Positions 1 to 10,776 of a stretch of 64,000 nucleotides of DNA are shown here, piece by piece. Source of the stretch: Gamarada debralockiae (taxonomy: Eukaryota; Ascomycota; Leotiomycetes; Helotiales; Hyphodiscaceae). The position numbers and the translations under genes were made by a program. The DNA is taken from contig NXFV01000106.1 of NCBI GenBank assembly GCA_002803225.1, positions 28,357 to 92,356 of the forward strand, written 5' to 3'. Each line of letters starts with the position of its first letter. Position 1 is the first letter of the stretch. Under the pieces are notes generated by a model that saw only the letters and a list, made by a program, of their open reading frames with translations, was not told the DNA's origin and did no database searches.

Positions 1-1429
1 GCCCAATCACATATAGCCGCAACTGTAGTATCGACCTGCTCTGTGGTATTATGAGCGTGAAATACAAACCTGACAAGGGCCGTTCCTTTTGGGATGGTTG
101 GGGGGCTCATGTTATATGCATTCATGTTACGAAGTACCAAGTGGAAGAACAAATACTGTTCATGACCCGGGCGTGTGAAAATAGGCACAATGTGGGTGAC
201 ATATAGCCGAGCTTCCCAGTCATCAGAAAGTGGACATGAGAGAAGACCTTCATCCGCGGCTTCTTCCCATATTGGGTTTGATGTGAGAGCCTCAAAAAAA
301 TACTTTACGATATGCTGAATGTCGTCCTGGGCCTGACAACAAGGGGGAAAGAGGGTTAGTTTGCTTCACTAGATATAAGAGATAGAGTTTGTACCTTCTT
401 CGTTTCACCATTCCTTAGTAGGCCAGTCCCAGCTCGAATTGAAGCAACCATAGGGAAGGAAGGGGCGCCACTACTGGTAATGTATTTCCCCTGATGTATA
501 AGCACTCTTCGCACTGTCTTGTTACACAGAATAATTCCTAGGACATAGTATAAGTGCTGAACTTTTCAAATCACTGTCAAAAGAAGTTGAAATGATAACC
601 TACCTCCAGTAGACGCTAGAGCCTTGCTGCAGATATGGATTCGAATGGCGATTTCTTTCTCGAGGCCCAATAATGATATTAAGCCTCTTCCACTTGGCCC
701 TAAGATCCCAATGCTATGAGCCTCATCAATGATGAATTGTGCGTTGGCAAGAGGAAAAAGTTCTTTTGTAACATCAATAAAAGCCTTGATGGGACACATA
801 TCACCCTTCATGCTGTAGATAGACTCAACACAGATAAGGATGGATTGTGCTCCCGATTTGAACGCAGGGTGCGAATCTCGAAGGGAGGTCAGGGCATCAT
901 GAAGAGAATCGACGTCGTTGTGAAGGAAAGAGATCTTGTGGGCTGCTACACTGAGCTTCATCCCTTCATGAGTGCTTGCATGGACAAGCTCATCGTAGAG
1001 AATAGCGTCCCCAGGTAACGGGACAGTTGCCACAGCACTGACATTGGCGTGAAATCCCGTGTGAGTAATATAAGCTGTTTCGGCGCCGAAGAAGTCCGCC
1101 ACCTCGCTCTCTACTTCTTTGAGATAATCGTAATTCCCATACTGAACACGCGAACCGGATGCACTGAGTTCAAAATTGTCATGGCGAGCTATCTCCTCGA
1201 AGAAAGCTTCTCGAATGCGGCCAGAGCGGTTAAGTGAGAGAAAGTCGCTAGTCGTCCAGTCTATGACGCTTTTGTCCCATCGTGGCTTTGCAGTCATAAG
1301 TCCATGGCCAGCGCGTCGAACGTCCAAAGCTTGCTCGAGATTGCGAAAGAAAGCAGGCTCATTCTTCATGGCCTGGGATTGAAGGATATGCTCCTGCAGC
1401 CATGTTTTTAACATCAAGTCAGAATACAT
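1..1429 (-). CDS. PLP-dependent alpha-oxoamine synthase, 3' end cut by window edge
   Basis: Pyridoxal-phosphate enzyme of the alpha-oxoamine synthase family (8-amino-7-oxononanoate, 5-aminolevulinate and serine palmitoyl transferase relatives), which condenses an amino acid with an acyl-CoA. Exons read 600-1429, 395-473 and <1-332; both complete introns are GT..AG. Visible motifs are DFLSLNRSGRIREAF, ELSASGSRVQYGN, FIIDEAHSIGILGPSGRG (PLP-contacting Asp and His) and CSKALASTGG with the Schiff-base lysine. The last exon has the family's C-terminal RFVFHAHNTTEQVD segment. The start at 1429 is chosen over an in-frame ATG at 1459 because it has a TCACC context. With only this sequence I cannot say whether it is a BioF-like enzyme or a secondary-metabolism synthase; a P450 and a methyltransferase lie 5-9 kb away. 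The family call is firm, the substrate is not. Confidence 0.88.
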
Positions 1430-1636
1430 GGTGAAAATTTGTTTGTGGATTTTAAGCAATAGGACTAAAAGGGGAAAAAGGAGGATAAAAATGATTCGTT
1501 CAAGATTTTATAAATTTTCTCATATCACGTGCTCTGCCTCGGCGTCATATCTATTTTCGTCCCGGCATACGACACATGGAGAGGTAAAAGAAGTAAAGCT
1601 TTTCAGTAGCAACGGCCAAAATGCAATGCAGAGGAT

Positions 1637-2439
1637 CTATTGCTCGTGCTTTCCATACTTTGGTCTACGCATGAACCATCCGTGGATAGGACACCCAAGT
1701 TTCTCGCGCAACTTGATAAATTCTTCAGACGGATTCTCCGTGGTAGCATCCAAATCAAGCTCCCCTTCCACCTTAAACCCGTATGCTTCATACAGTTTAA
1801 GTCCAATATCCGTAGCTTCTATATATGACGGCAAGCCCAACTCATCAGCCTTTTTTATCCCCCATTCCATTAACAGCCGACCGACGCCACGGCGTCGATG
1901 CTTAGGATGTGTGAAGCAAAAGTTGAGTACTGTGGACCGAGACGACACAAAGTTAGCCTTGCACAATGAAATCAAAGCCTTCTTGGGAAATAGCCTCACA
2001 TATATGGGGTTCGTTCATCCGCGTAGGGCGGTAGCTCAGGAAACCATGGAGAAGCTGACCTCCTATGTCTTTGAAGGTACCTGCCATAGTGAAACGTCAG
2101 TCTGAAGAGGCCATTACAGCTAACACATTTCAATATACCTTCAGGTATCCAGTACGGCGTCAGCATCGCTGTTTCCTTGGCGTAAGGATTTTCTTTATAA
2201 ATATTCCATTGTGCCCCGCCGATTACGCTTCCTGTCTCTTCGTCCGTCACGTAGATCCAGTTGCTACTGGGGTCGTCTTTATGCCAGGACGCTTGGCGGG
2301 CACAAAATTCCTCTTGCGACGTGCCGCCATAGAATACCTGCCAAAATCCGAAAAAGGGATCGTTAAAAGCTTCAGTTTCGACTGCAACAACGGGACCGAA
2401 CTCTGCATCGGTGGTGAGTTCATGGAGTTTGAGAGACAT
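1637..2439 (-). CDS. GNAT-family N-acetyltransferase
   Basis: Predicted 224-residue acetyl-CoA-dependent acetyltransferase of the GCN5-related fold. Exons 2139-2439, 2000-2080 and 1637-1929 join in frame (675 nt) across two GT..AG introns of 58 and 70 bp; the second contains a GCTAAC branch-point sequence. The N-terminal half holds FNDPFFGFWQVFYGG and VIGGAQWNIY. After the second intron comes the acetyl-CoA pyrophosphate-binding loop HPKHRRRGVGRLLMEWG, followed by GLPSYIEATDIGLKLYEAYG, as in fungal single-domain GNAT proteins. The substrate cannot be told from sequence. It lies about 200 bp downstream of the oxoamine synthase start, on the same strand, and ends before an AT-rich relic zone. 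No sign of decay. Confidence 0.88.
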
Positions 2440-3720
2440 GCTGAAGGGGTACAGAAAGTGGATGGTTCAAGAGCCGTATAGATCATGCATTGAACGTTAA
2501 GTTTATTGTTATTATCTAAGGTTTCGGCTTACGAATGGAGTAGTAACTAGCGCCAAAAGGAATCACGTGCTTGAACATCCGTGTCAAACTCCTGAGATAC
2601 AAATATCTGAGATTTCTGAGAACAAGTTCAATTTTACTGTATCATTGCGGAGCTCTTCTATACACGGGAAGTGTTATTTCTACACCGCCGTTTCAAGTGT
2701 ATGCTGCATCCTGCCGCTCTCTTTCCCTGGCTTAGAACTTCAATAACTTCTACGGCTTGAACCGTCTAGGAGATACCTAGCCGGAACCTAAACTCTTAAA
2801 CTTTCCACTTGCATGAAATATTGGCTTCTATTGTATTCCATGGATTGTGCTCCTACAGGGTGTTGTTACGGCCTAGATGCTCGCGGTTTGGTGCCGTATC
2901 CGAACCAACCAATGAAAAATCCTCAAATTCGATGCACCAGCGATAAGAGCGATTGCAACGGCGATTCAAATCCCGAGTGATGCATACAGCAGAAAGTTGG
3001 GACCCCGATGCAAGAATGACATACCGGTAAAAAAGCAGTTGGAAGCCTAGAGTGGCTTTTCGCCCAGCATAGCGCTTTCGCCCAGCATAACACTCCCAAG
3101 ATAAGTATTTTGGGACATTATTTCTCTTGGGAACCCAGGACTCTTAGTAGAATTCTCCTATGATTTCTACGGTCCTGAGAGCATTTTACTAACATCCGTG
3201 GGGTCCCACGAGCCATAATACCCCAAGATAATTATCTTAGGAGAAATACTATCCTGGGATAATTATCCCGGGAGCTTTATTCTCCTAACGCTCCGGTCCT
3301 CAGAGAAAAATCCGGGGAGAATTTTTTCAAGAGATCACGGGTCCTGTGAAAACCGGGTTAAGAGAGCAAGGCTCCCAATATATTCCTCCCAAGATCTATA
3401 TTGTCCCAAGAATCTTATCTTAGAATCTATTTACAAAGAACTGTTATGGGAGCCTCAAAATTTTACGGTTGTACGTGACTTGCGAGATCGCGGATCATTT
3501 TCTCTTGGGAGCCAATTCCTGGGCTGCTATTCTAAGTCCATTGGTTGAATTGTACCACTGATTTCAGATTGAATTTGAAGGCACTTGGCCCATTCCAAGA
3601 TCGTCATCACTGGACCCTGTTACTAGTATTACGGTCACGTGCGAATCAAGAACGTTAAAAAGACTAATTACGCGTCGGTTGAATTCAATTGATATCACAT
3701 TTCTCTTGCAAGTTATCAGA
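2440..3720. other. Gene-free AT-rich stretch with palindrome cluster
   Basis: No ORF with recognisable product. The first 400 bases probably include the promoter of the GNAT gene. From about 3050 onward the DNA consists of short imperfect palindromes built on CCCAAGATAA/TTATCTTGGG-like and GGGATAATTATCCC cores, listed separately. Confidence 0.6.
3085..3530. repeat. Cluster of short palindromes with CCCAAGATA / GGGATAATTATCCC cores
   Basis: Several near-palindromes lie within about 450 bp, for example at 3223-3241 (core AAGATAATTATCTT) and 3253-3272 (core GGGATAATTATCCC). Related half-sites CTCCCAAGAT, CTTGGGA and CCCAAGA recur around 3093, 3127, 3389, 3413 and 3504. This looks like a degraded, palindrome-rich non-autonomous element or nested copies of one. 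No clean terminal inverted repeat or target duplication was identified. Confidence 0.5.
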
Positions 3721-3729
3721 CCATTCCTC

Positions 3730-4523
3730 TCATGCTTTGCCCTTATTCTTTACTCGTCCATAGTATCTATTCCTGGCTCCCTTACTTCGATCGATATACA
3801 ATATGTCGTTATCTGAGCTTTGATAAGAGATAGCATCCGCGAAAAACTCAGTATCACTCATCGTCTCATCTCGTGTGGCAGACTCGTCAACGCTTGCCAA
3901 GTCATCAAGCTCATATATCTTATCGCTATATCTTTTATCACCCCCAGGAGGGGCTAGCGTCTCTTTAGCCGGCAGAGTCTCTTCTCTCGTTAGAGCAGCT
4001 TCTATTGCAAATTCCGTTTCGGCTTCGGCCTCAGCCATAGGCTCAAGAACGGAAGCTCGTTCAGATTCCCATGAGGCCTTAGGATATAGAACGTGCGGCT
4101 TCTAAGATCACTTAACAAGTTGACCTATTGTGTCCATTCCCAACCTAGCAGAAGGTAAGACAGTTCAGAAACCACGTAAGCGTCGATTACGGCGTTAATA
4201 CCAGCCACTCTGATAGTGAATTGGCAATATTGATCGGTTAGAGCTGTACGGTTGGCGACTTTTACTCTAATGCTATTGCCGAAATACAGATGGAATCCGA
4301 GCTTCCGGGCTATCGATCGAGGAAGAAGGTTATGTAGGCTACTTCCATCGATCTTCGCTCGTGTCGGCTCCACTGGCTCCCTTGCTGATACTATCGCCGC
4401 TCTGGTGTAGAACTTATGATTCCTGCTGCTATCGACAGACAACTCCCTCCTAGAACCGTCGAAAAGTCTATGTACAGCGAACTTTATAACCTGCCCTAGT
4501 AAATAGCTGCCGTCTGTTGCCAA
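3730..4523 (-). pseudogene. Retropepsin-like (aspartyl protease) ORF relic, probably retroelement-derived
   Basis: Two minus-strand open stretches, 4125-4523 and 3730-4038, separated by stops. The first (132 residues) resembles a retroelement aspartyl-protease domain: an AKIDGSSLHNLLPRSIARKLG segment in the position of the usual Asp-Thr/Ser-Gly turn, then SIRVKVANRTAL, and a closing VSELSYLLLGWEW hydrophobic strand. The catalytic triplet reads Asp-Gly-Ser-Ser rather than Asp-Thr/Ser-Gly, so activity is doubtful. The second stretch is an acidic, low-complexity region rich in Glu, Ala, Asp and Ser. No reverse transcriptase or integrase is visible nearby. It probably decayed together with the adjacent DUF3435-like relic. 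Family assignment is by pattern only. Confidence 0.4.
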
Positions 4524-4662
4524 TTAGCTTGCTGTACCCTAAACTTATTAGGACTAGGGACCTCTCACCGTCTACCTTGATAAGTGCTTCGCGGCGAGGG
4601 GTATAGAGGCCTATTCCCCCTGTAAAACTAGACCTTTTTGCCCAGTCTAAATACTAGTGGCC

Positions 4663-5880
4663 CTACGTAGTCTCGTTTTTGGTCTTCTCGGTCGGTCTAT
4701 CTGCGGATATCTCCGGAAAGTCTGGATCCTCCAATACACCACCTGCCCAATCCATGATCCGATACTTTCTGCTTAGCGGCGGTCTAGCAAGGACATCCTC
4801 GATAGTACTGTAGTCCCTAAACGCACTGGCTGAGATAATAATAGCGAGCAGAAACAAGAGGCCATTTACAGAAAGAGAAGGCGCGGGCTTTAACCTCTTA
4901 TAAAGTAGATGTTTTAGTCTGTATGTAAGCTGTTAGCAATCTACCTGAGCTTCGGAATAAACACTCTTGACTTACTTTTTCGGGGTATCTTATATTCCTT
5001 TAGTAAATTCACTTTTAAAACTTATCTTAATCTCTAGCTCTTTATCTTTCTATGAAACTATACAGACAAGATCTTATCAGAGATAGTTAGTACCGAAAAC
5101 GTTATTCTATTCTACCTCAGACTTGATATCTTATCTTATACTTCGCCTTACATATTTCCTGTAACCTTGCAAAAGTATAATAATATATCTTCAACAAGGC
5201 ACTCAAATCTACACGGCACCCTTCGTGGACGTAATTATAGTAGTTATACTACTAAAATAGCTCCTCTATATTAACGTAGTTCTCGATAGTTAAGAACATA
5301 GGTGCCTTTTCTTCTATTAATAAGGGAATCGTGTATCTAAGTATGTCTTTGATATACTTTCTTCTTGTTAGTAAACACATCAAGGTTAATACTTCAGAAT
5401 AGGCTGGCCCGCAGGCATACTTATAGGAGCCACTAAATCATGGACTTCTGGAGGAATAGTAAGGTTTGTGTTGCGCTGCTATATCGACATAAGTTTTCGC
5501 ATCTTATTCCGTACTGTTTTGAGAGTTGCTCTTTTCAGTTCTTTATCCAACCTATAGGGGGTTGAGCGCCCGACAGCTTTAGTAATATACTTCATATCTT
5601 CTATATTACGTGCGTCCGATCCTGGATATTTCCTTTCATACTTAGGGTGTGTTAGTGCTTGCTATTCTAGACTTGGTTTTGTGATGTTGACAACGTACGC
5701 TTCCCAAAAATCCCACATCGCGTCGTACCGTAGTTGACTGATTTTTTCATTAAGTTTTCTGTGAACGGGATTGCTATCGATCCCAGACCTGTTCTCAGAG
5801 AGCCCGTCCCTTAGGGCTGCCTCTATCTGCTCGTCTGGATTCAGTCCTCTCCAACATCCTTTTGCCCGCTTAGTGCTCAT
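4663..5880 (-). pseudogene. DUF3435 / 'FluG-domain'-type ORF relic with stops and frameshift
   Basis: Minus-strand relic beginning at an ATG at 5880. The first 72 codons read openly and include MWDFWEAYVVNITKPSLE. After a TAG the same frame continues with YERKYPGSDARNIEDMKYI and TIPPEVHDLVAP, broken by further stops. A shifted frame then carries FLTIENYVNIEELF, HEGCRVDLSALLKIYYYT and ARLQEICKAKYK. The distal piece, 4663-4857, reads LLAIIISASAFRDYSTIEDV and returns to the first frame. This order of blocks matches fungal proteins annotated 'FluG domain' or DUF3435, a tyrosine-recombinase-like family found in fungal mobile elements. Several stops are CAA/CAG or TGG derivatives, as expected after RIP. 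It is not functional as read. The family call is from remembered pattern, not a search. Confidence 0.5.
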
Positions 5881-5989
5881 GGCGTGCAGGCGATGTAGAT
5901 ATCTGGAGTAGAAACGAGAAAAGAAGATCTTACTTGAGGAATAGGAGGGATTGGAGAGAGGTGAGATGAGGGCGAGAAGAGAATGGGTG

Positions 5990-6088
5990 AGAGGATATGG
6001 GAGATGATGTACGAGAGGATGTGTGAGAGGATATGTGAGAGGATGTGTGAGAAGATATATGAGAAGATAGGAGAGAAGATAGGAGAGA
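5990..6088. repeat. 12-bp GA-rich minisatellite
   Basis: About eight tandem copies of a 12-bp unit of the form GAGAGGATRTGT, drifting to GAGAAGATAGGA at the right end. Because the unit length is a multiple of three, both strands stay open and give artificial repeat peptides (ER-M/I-CE on plus, THPL/SHIL on minus). It lies just upstream of the DUF3435-like relic start. Confidence 0.85.
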
Positions 6089-6643
6089 AAAGACGTGAAA
6101 GCAAGAGGGAGACAGCCATTTATAGAGTACGAAGCCCCAGGCAAGCCGCAGAGAACGACGTCAAACAACCTGAAGTAAGACGCAAGAAAATGTCCCTGAA
6201 TATGGGCATTTTGCATGAAGACGGTAGACGGGGATAACTGTCTAGGAATGAGTTCTAGCTGACACAGGTTGTAAAAGCGCGGTAGGAACAGATTTGGGAT
6301 CCCTAGCTAGGAAAGGGGGCCTTTTCGGGCCCCTCGTTAAAAGTTGACGATGTCTAGTGAGATGGGTGAGCAGACCTGAGCAGCCATGAGCCGAAGCTGA
6401 GCCGGGCCTGAGCCAGCCTGAGCAAAGGCGGCGCGAGATCACGTGAGCTTGTTGGTTGGGAGGTGTCGAGATTCCGGTATTGAAACAAGTATTCTGAGAC
6501 AGTAGCTTTGATCACTATGAATAGAAACGCTGGCCTGCTAGATTAACGATTGTTCGATAAAGAAAGAAGGGTAAAAATTCGTTGACTTGTAGGTCATCCT
6601 TGAGATGCTCTCCTAGGCTTTGCCCACGCGCCTTGTGGCTTCT
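6089..6643. other. Intergenic stretch, no gene seen
   Basis: No supported ORF. The interval 6362-6434 contains a short run of repeated GAGC/TGAGC words (gagcagacctgagcagcc-like), probably simple-sequence drift. The right part is the 3' flank of the P450 gene. Confidence 0.5.
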
Positions 6644-8516
6644 CTACCCTTCAACAATGTGAAATTTCGTCGCGTCAATTGGATGATGCGACGCAAAATA
6701 GTCGTCATATACAAGATCGTCGGTCATTAGCTTATTGCCTTTCAGATGTTCGAAACGGCGGAAAAGCATCGCAATGGTCACATAAAGTTCACAATATGCA
6801 AGGCTAGGACTCATTAGCTGCTTACGAGCATAATTTAGATACGCAGGAGAAACTTACGGCATGCCGACACAGATTCTACTACCCTTTCCGAACGGCACAA
6901 AGGCTTTCTCCATTTTTCGTAGCTCAGCGGGACTAGCATTCGACCATCTCTCCGGATTAAATTCTTGGGGGTTAGGGAAATAATCTGGGTCTTGATGTAA
7001 GACCCATGAGCTCATGGATACTGCTGTCTGGGTTGAAGTCGTAAGCTGGGCATTCTACAAGCACTGTCATGGATTTACCTACCCCAGCTGGAACCGTGTA
7101 TCCATTGAATGTTGCACCACCTTCTGGTACAACTCGTGCCAATCGTGAAATAACACCAAAGGATAACCTTTCACAAATAAGATTTAATACAAGCAGCTAG
7201 GGAGGTTAGAAACGAACCTTAGACCTTCTCTTACGACTCCAGTCTAACAAGAATCAGCACAATCAACCAGGTAACAGTGATAAGAAGGTGGCCCACAAGG
7301 TATGGCAGTTTTTCAAGCTCTGTAAAACTGAGTCTAGAATCAGAATCTGGAAATGCCGTTTTCAATTCTGCTCGGAGTTTCTTGTAAATCGCGGGGTTAT
7401 TCACAACATGATAGGCTGCCACCGTCATCCCATTACCCGTTGTATCTGCTGCAGCGGCAAGAATCCCATATGCTTCGTCCTTAATGTCATCCACGGATGG
7501 TACGACATAGCCTTCCTCTGGATTCGGCGTCAGGATACCATGAAATATAGTAGACCGAGAATTTGGCTTAATCAAGCCTGCGTCCAGGTCAGCTTTGACT
7601 TTTATGACTTGCTCCTTGGCATGCTAGAAACACTGATGTTAGCAAAGCTTCGTCGGCGACGATTTCTCTTTCTTTGGGAAGGCTTTATTTTACCTCCTGG
7701 AGGGTTAACACTTGGGCTAGTTCCGGGCTCATTTTCTTGAGGACGCTTGGTGGGAGATTGTTTGCGACCTGAAGTTGCGGCCACTGCTGATACACCCACA
7801 AAGAAGGCCCGATCCCACGAACCATCAAAAAGAAGTGACGGCCAAGGTCTGGTTTATCAAGAAGGTCATAACACTTGTTGAAACCGTACTCTGTGATCAC
7901 ATCTATTGATACCGCGCGAAAAGCGTGATGTAGGTCGATGGCCCGGCCGACCGACAGTTTCTGAGTCACGAGGTTGCACAACTTTTGCGCCTTGCTTTGG
8001 ACAACATCCTCGAGTTCGAGAACCATCTTTCTCGAAAAAAATTGATTGAGCGGGCCACGTCGCAGTTTATGCACATCGTTGGGGCAAGTCGTGAAGGAGG
8101 AATACTTAAGACTGAACGCATTGTAATAGCGTGGGTACTTGGCGTACTTTGAGCCTACATGGTATATGACCTCGTAGTTTGCCACATCGCTCAAGTGGAT
8201 TTCATCAGGCGTGATTCGAATGACGGGACCTTTTGTCGCAGAAGACTCAATTAGCATAGCAATGTCTCTCTCCATGCCTCATATACTTGCCATATATCTC
8301 GTGCAACTTGCCGATTTGTGCATAAAAGCGGCTCCCATTCACAAGGCTAAAATAAGTCTGGTAGAAGAACGTGAGAGCGGCAAGTTTGGGCCCGGGAATG
8401 TGAGAAAGCGGATGTAAGTAGAGCCGATAGAGCAGAGTGTAGAGAGCCCTAGCTACGGCCAGCGCCACAACGGATATGACCAGCTGCGAGGTACTGAGCG
8501 TCTCGAATCCCAACAT
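6644..8516 (-). CDS. Cytochrome P450 monooxygenase (secondary-metabolism type)
   Basis: Seven-exon model: 8291-8516, 7694-8229, 7297-7623, 7218-7243, 7083-7167, 6858-7027 and 6644-6803, joining to 1530 nt and 509 residues, the usual length for an ER-anchored fungal P450. An N-terminal hydrophobic anchor is followed by YLHPLSHIPGPK. The oxygen-activating helix has AAADTTGN (Asp314, Thr315-316), ExxR is REGLR (Glu369, Arg372), PERW is at 425-428, and the haem loop is FGKGSRICVG with Cys453. All diagnostic residues are present. Intron 1 has GC..AG ends (G|GCAAGT), the only junction that keeps HEIYG-PVIRI in frame. Divergent from the methyltransferase at 9262, sharing a 745-bp intergenic region, which suggests co-regulation. 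The substrate is unknown. Confidence 0.93.
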
Positions 8517-9261
8517 GTTGGATCAGCGCCCTTTCCTAGCAATTTTGATGGATGTGCTGGATGCATCCGATGGGGACTATGCAGCTTTTATTCCCATTCC
8601 ACACGAACAATGCGGAAGGATAGCAATGAGCAGCGTGCGCGTCCTGATACCTGGGGGTGGTCTGGAGCGGGGTCGGACAGATTGGCGCAAATACATGATG
8701 GAGCATAATGGCCCATGGGCTTGTGCAGCTGAGAAATGCAAACGTGGGCCACGTCGGACTTGAACGATAGGGAAGCCATCTGCGATCGGTCTTAGGATAC
8801 CAATGACAACAGTTTGTGCGTTCACCGCATTTCCTAACAAACAGCCACTGAAGCAACATTGCGACTTTTTAAAGCAGGGGAAATATTTTATTTAAGAAAC
8901 TTAAACTCTATTTAGCATCCAATAGGAATGGATCCAGAGTTCAACTATTCAATTCAATTCAATTCAAGTAAAGTAAAGTTGTTGAGTTTGATTCATGACC
9001 GGTCGGTTCTCCCAGGATCCAAGCATGCAGCAGGCGGGACCTTTTTCCACACTGCCTCCGGTGTTGACACCGGATGTGCCGCAGTGCTGCTGACCGAAAC
9101 GCCCGCCCCACATCTGATGGCGGAATCGTGGTTTGGTTAAATTCTGCACAATTCAGTATGAAGAGATCCCTGATATTTGAAGTATTTCTCTCTGTTTGGG
9201 TTGCAAGCTTCGATTTCTTTTCTCCCTGACTCGCTTCAATTATCAACGTACTCGCACCACC
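8517..9261. promoter_or_regulatory. Shared divergent promoter region of P450 and methyltransferase
   Basis: The 745 bp separate two divergently transcribed genes whose products commonly work in the same secondary-metabolite pathway. ORFs here are short and lack family resemblance. An (ATTCA)n-like run lies at 8944-8966 and a TATTTAA box-like sequence near 8887. Function is inferred from position only. Confidence 0.5.
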
Positions 9262-10776
9262 ATGTCTGACGAGAATGAGGAGATTGTCATCCCGGTGGTA
9301 AGCTCCTTGTCCACCTCGGCCCCGTTTGGTGGTTGTAGCGTGTCTGAACAACCGAGCTTTCTCTCATTTAGGATGTGGATGAAAACAATTCTGCGTTTGG
9401 CGATGACAGGCACCGCTCCCCATTGCTATATCTATGTAGCTTCTTCTGATGTGCTTCTAGTGCCAGTTCGACAGATTCCTTGACGGAAAGCATTCGAGAG
9501 TACCGTATTCTCCATGGGAGGACATTTCACAACTACAATAACGAGGCATACTGGTCAGTTGAGGAATCGCCTTCAAATCAAATCACCGCCTACTTGCTAA
9601 GAAAGCTTTTTCAGGGGACCGAATGATGAGCAAATGAACGATCAGCTTGACATCGGGTCCTGATCTTTCGAATTATGAGGACCAAGCTTCTCTAATGTGT
9701 TGACAGGCACCACATGTTTACGATGCTCCTAGAAGATAAGCTCTTCTTGGCTCCCATCGGCCTCAACCCCCAGGTAACAAACACTGCGATTCCCGTCGAG
9801 ACAAAGCCAACTGACTCTTGTTGCAGAAAGTGCTCGACGTTGGAACTGGAACTGGGATATGGGCAATGTAATTTGTGAAACTTTTCCTCATAGGATTCCT
9901 GCTAAAGCTCCCCAGCGATTTTGCCGACCAATATCCCTCAGCCGAGGTCATTGGTACTGACCTTTCGGACGTCCAACCGCGCCGGGTACCTCCAAACTGT
10001 CGGTTTGAGCTCGATGATGCGCAACAGGAGTGGACGTTTGCACCAAACAGCTTCGATTTCATCCACATACGGGCCCTGCTCGGCGCGATCAGTGATTGGC
10101 CAACCTTATATGGACAAATCTTCAAGTAGGAGTAAACCCAGTCCTACACATTCCTAGCTTATTAGATCAGATGTACAAAGCCTAGTGGCTGGATCGAGCA
10201 ACTTGAGATCTCACTCATGTTCACGTCTGACGACGGAACGGTCACAAAAGATCATTTCATGGCCAAGTGGTCGCAGACGCTCATTGATGCTGCCGAGAAG
10301 ATTGGGAAAAGCTTCCAAATCTTCCATCATACGAAGGACTATATTACTCAAGCCGGATTTGTTGATGTCAAAGAGAAGAAATATAAGATACCAGTGGGAC
10401 CTTGGAGCAGTGATCCGAAGATGAAACTGCTGGGTCAGTGGAATCGCTTGTGGTGTCATGCTGGACTTGAAAGCTGGTCGCTATTTCTTTTATCCACAGT
10501 CCTCGGTGTGAGTGCCTTCCAATCTCCTCTGACAATAGTTCATCTAGTTAATTGGCCTACTATTATTAGTGGGAGTACACGGAGATTCAGGCGTATATAG
10601 GTCAGATGAAGGCAGAGATCATCTCGCGCAGAAATCATTCTTATTACGAAGTGTATGTATTACCCACTTATTCAAACACGTCTCGATTTACCATTTTGTT
10701 CCCCAGTGCTAACTAGGCTCGGAATAGCAATGTAGTCTATTGTCGGAAGCCGGAGGAGCCGGAGAAGGCTGCGTAG
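9262..10776 (+). CDS. LaeA-like SAM-dependent methyltransferase
   Basis: Ten-exon model: 9262-9297, 9372-9409, 9461-9553, 9615-9656, 9707-9773, 9827-9867, 9916-10125, 10171-10507, 10570-10652 and 10728-10776, totalling 996 nt and 331 residues. The SAM-binding motif I, VLDVGTGTGIWAI, is at residues 94-106. It is followed by the FADQYPSAEVIGTDLS acidic-loop segment, NCRFELDDAQQEW and FDFIHIRALLGAISDW. This is the fold and motif set of fungal LaeA/TAM-like methyltransferases, which include secondary-metabolism regulators and pathway enzymes. The second intron is modelled with an unusual GC donor (AG|GCACCG) because that alone restores GDD-SASSTDSLTE; this boundary is the weakest. Divergent from the P450, so probably part of the same small locus. 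The methyl acceptor is unknown. Confidence 0.9.

Noticed and set aside
5877..6237. ORFs with ERMCERICERM or PLTHPLTYPL repeats
   Set aside because: Translation artefacts of the 12-bp minisatellite.
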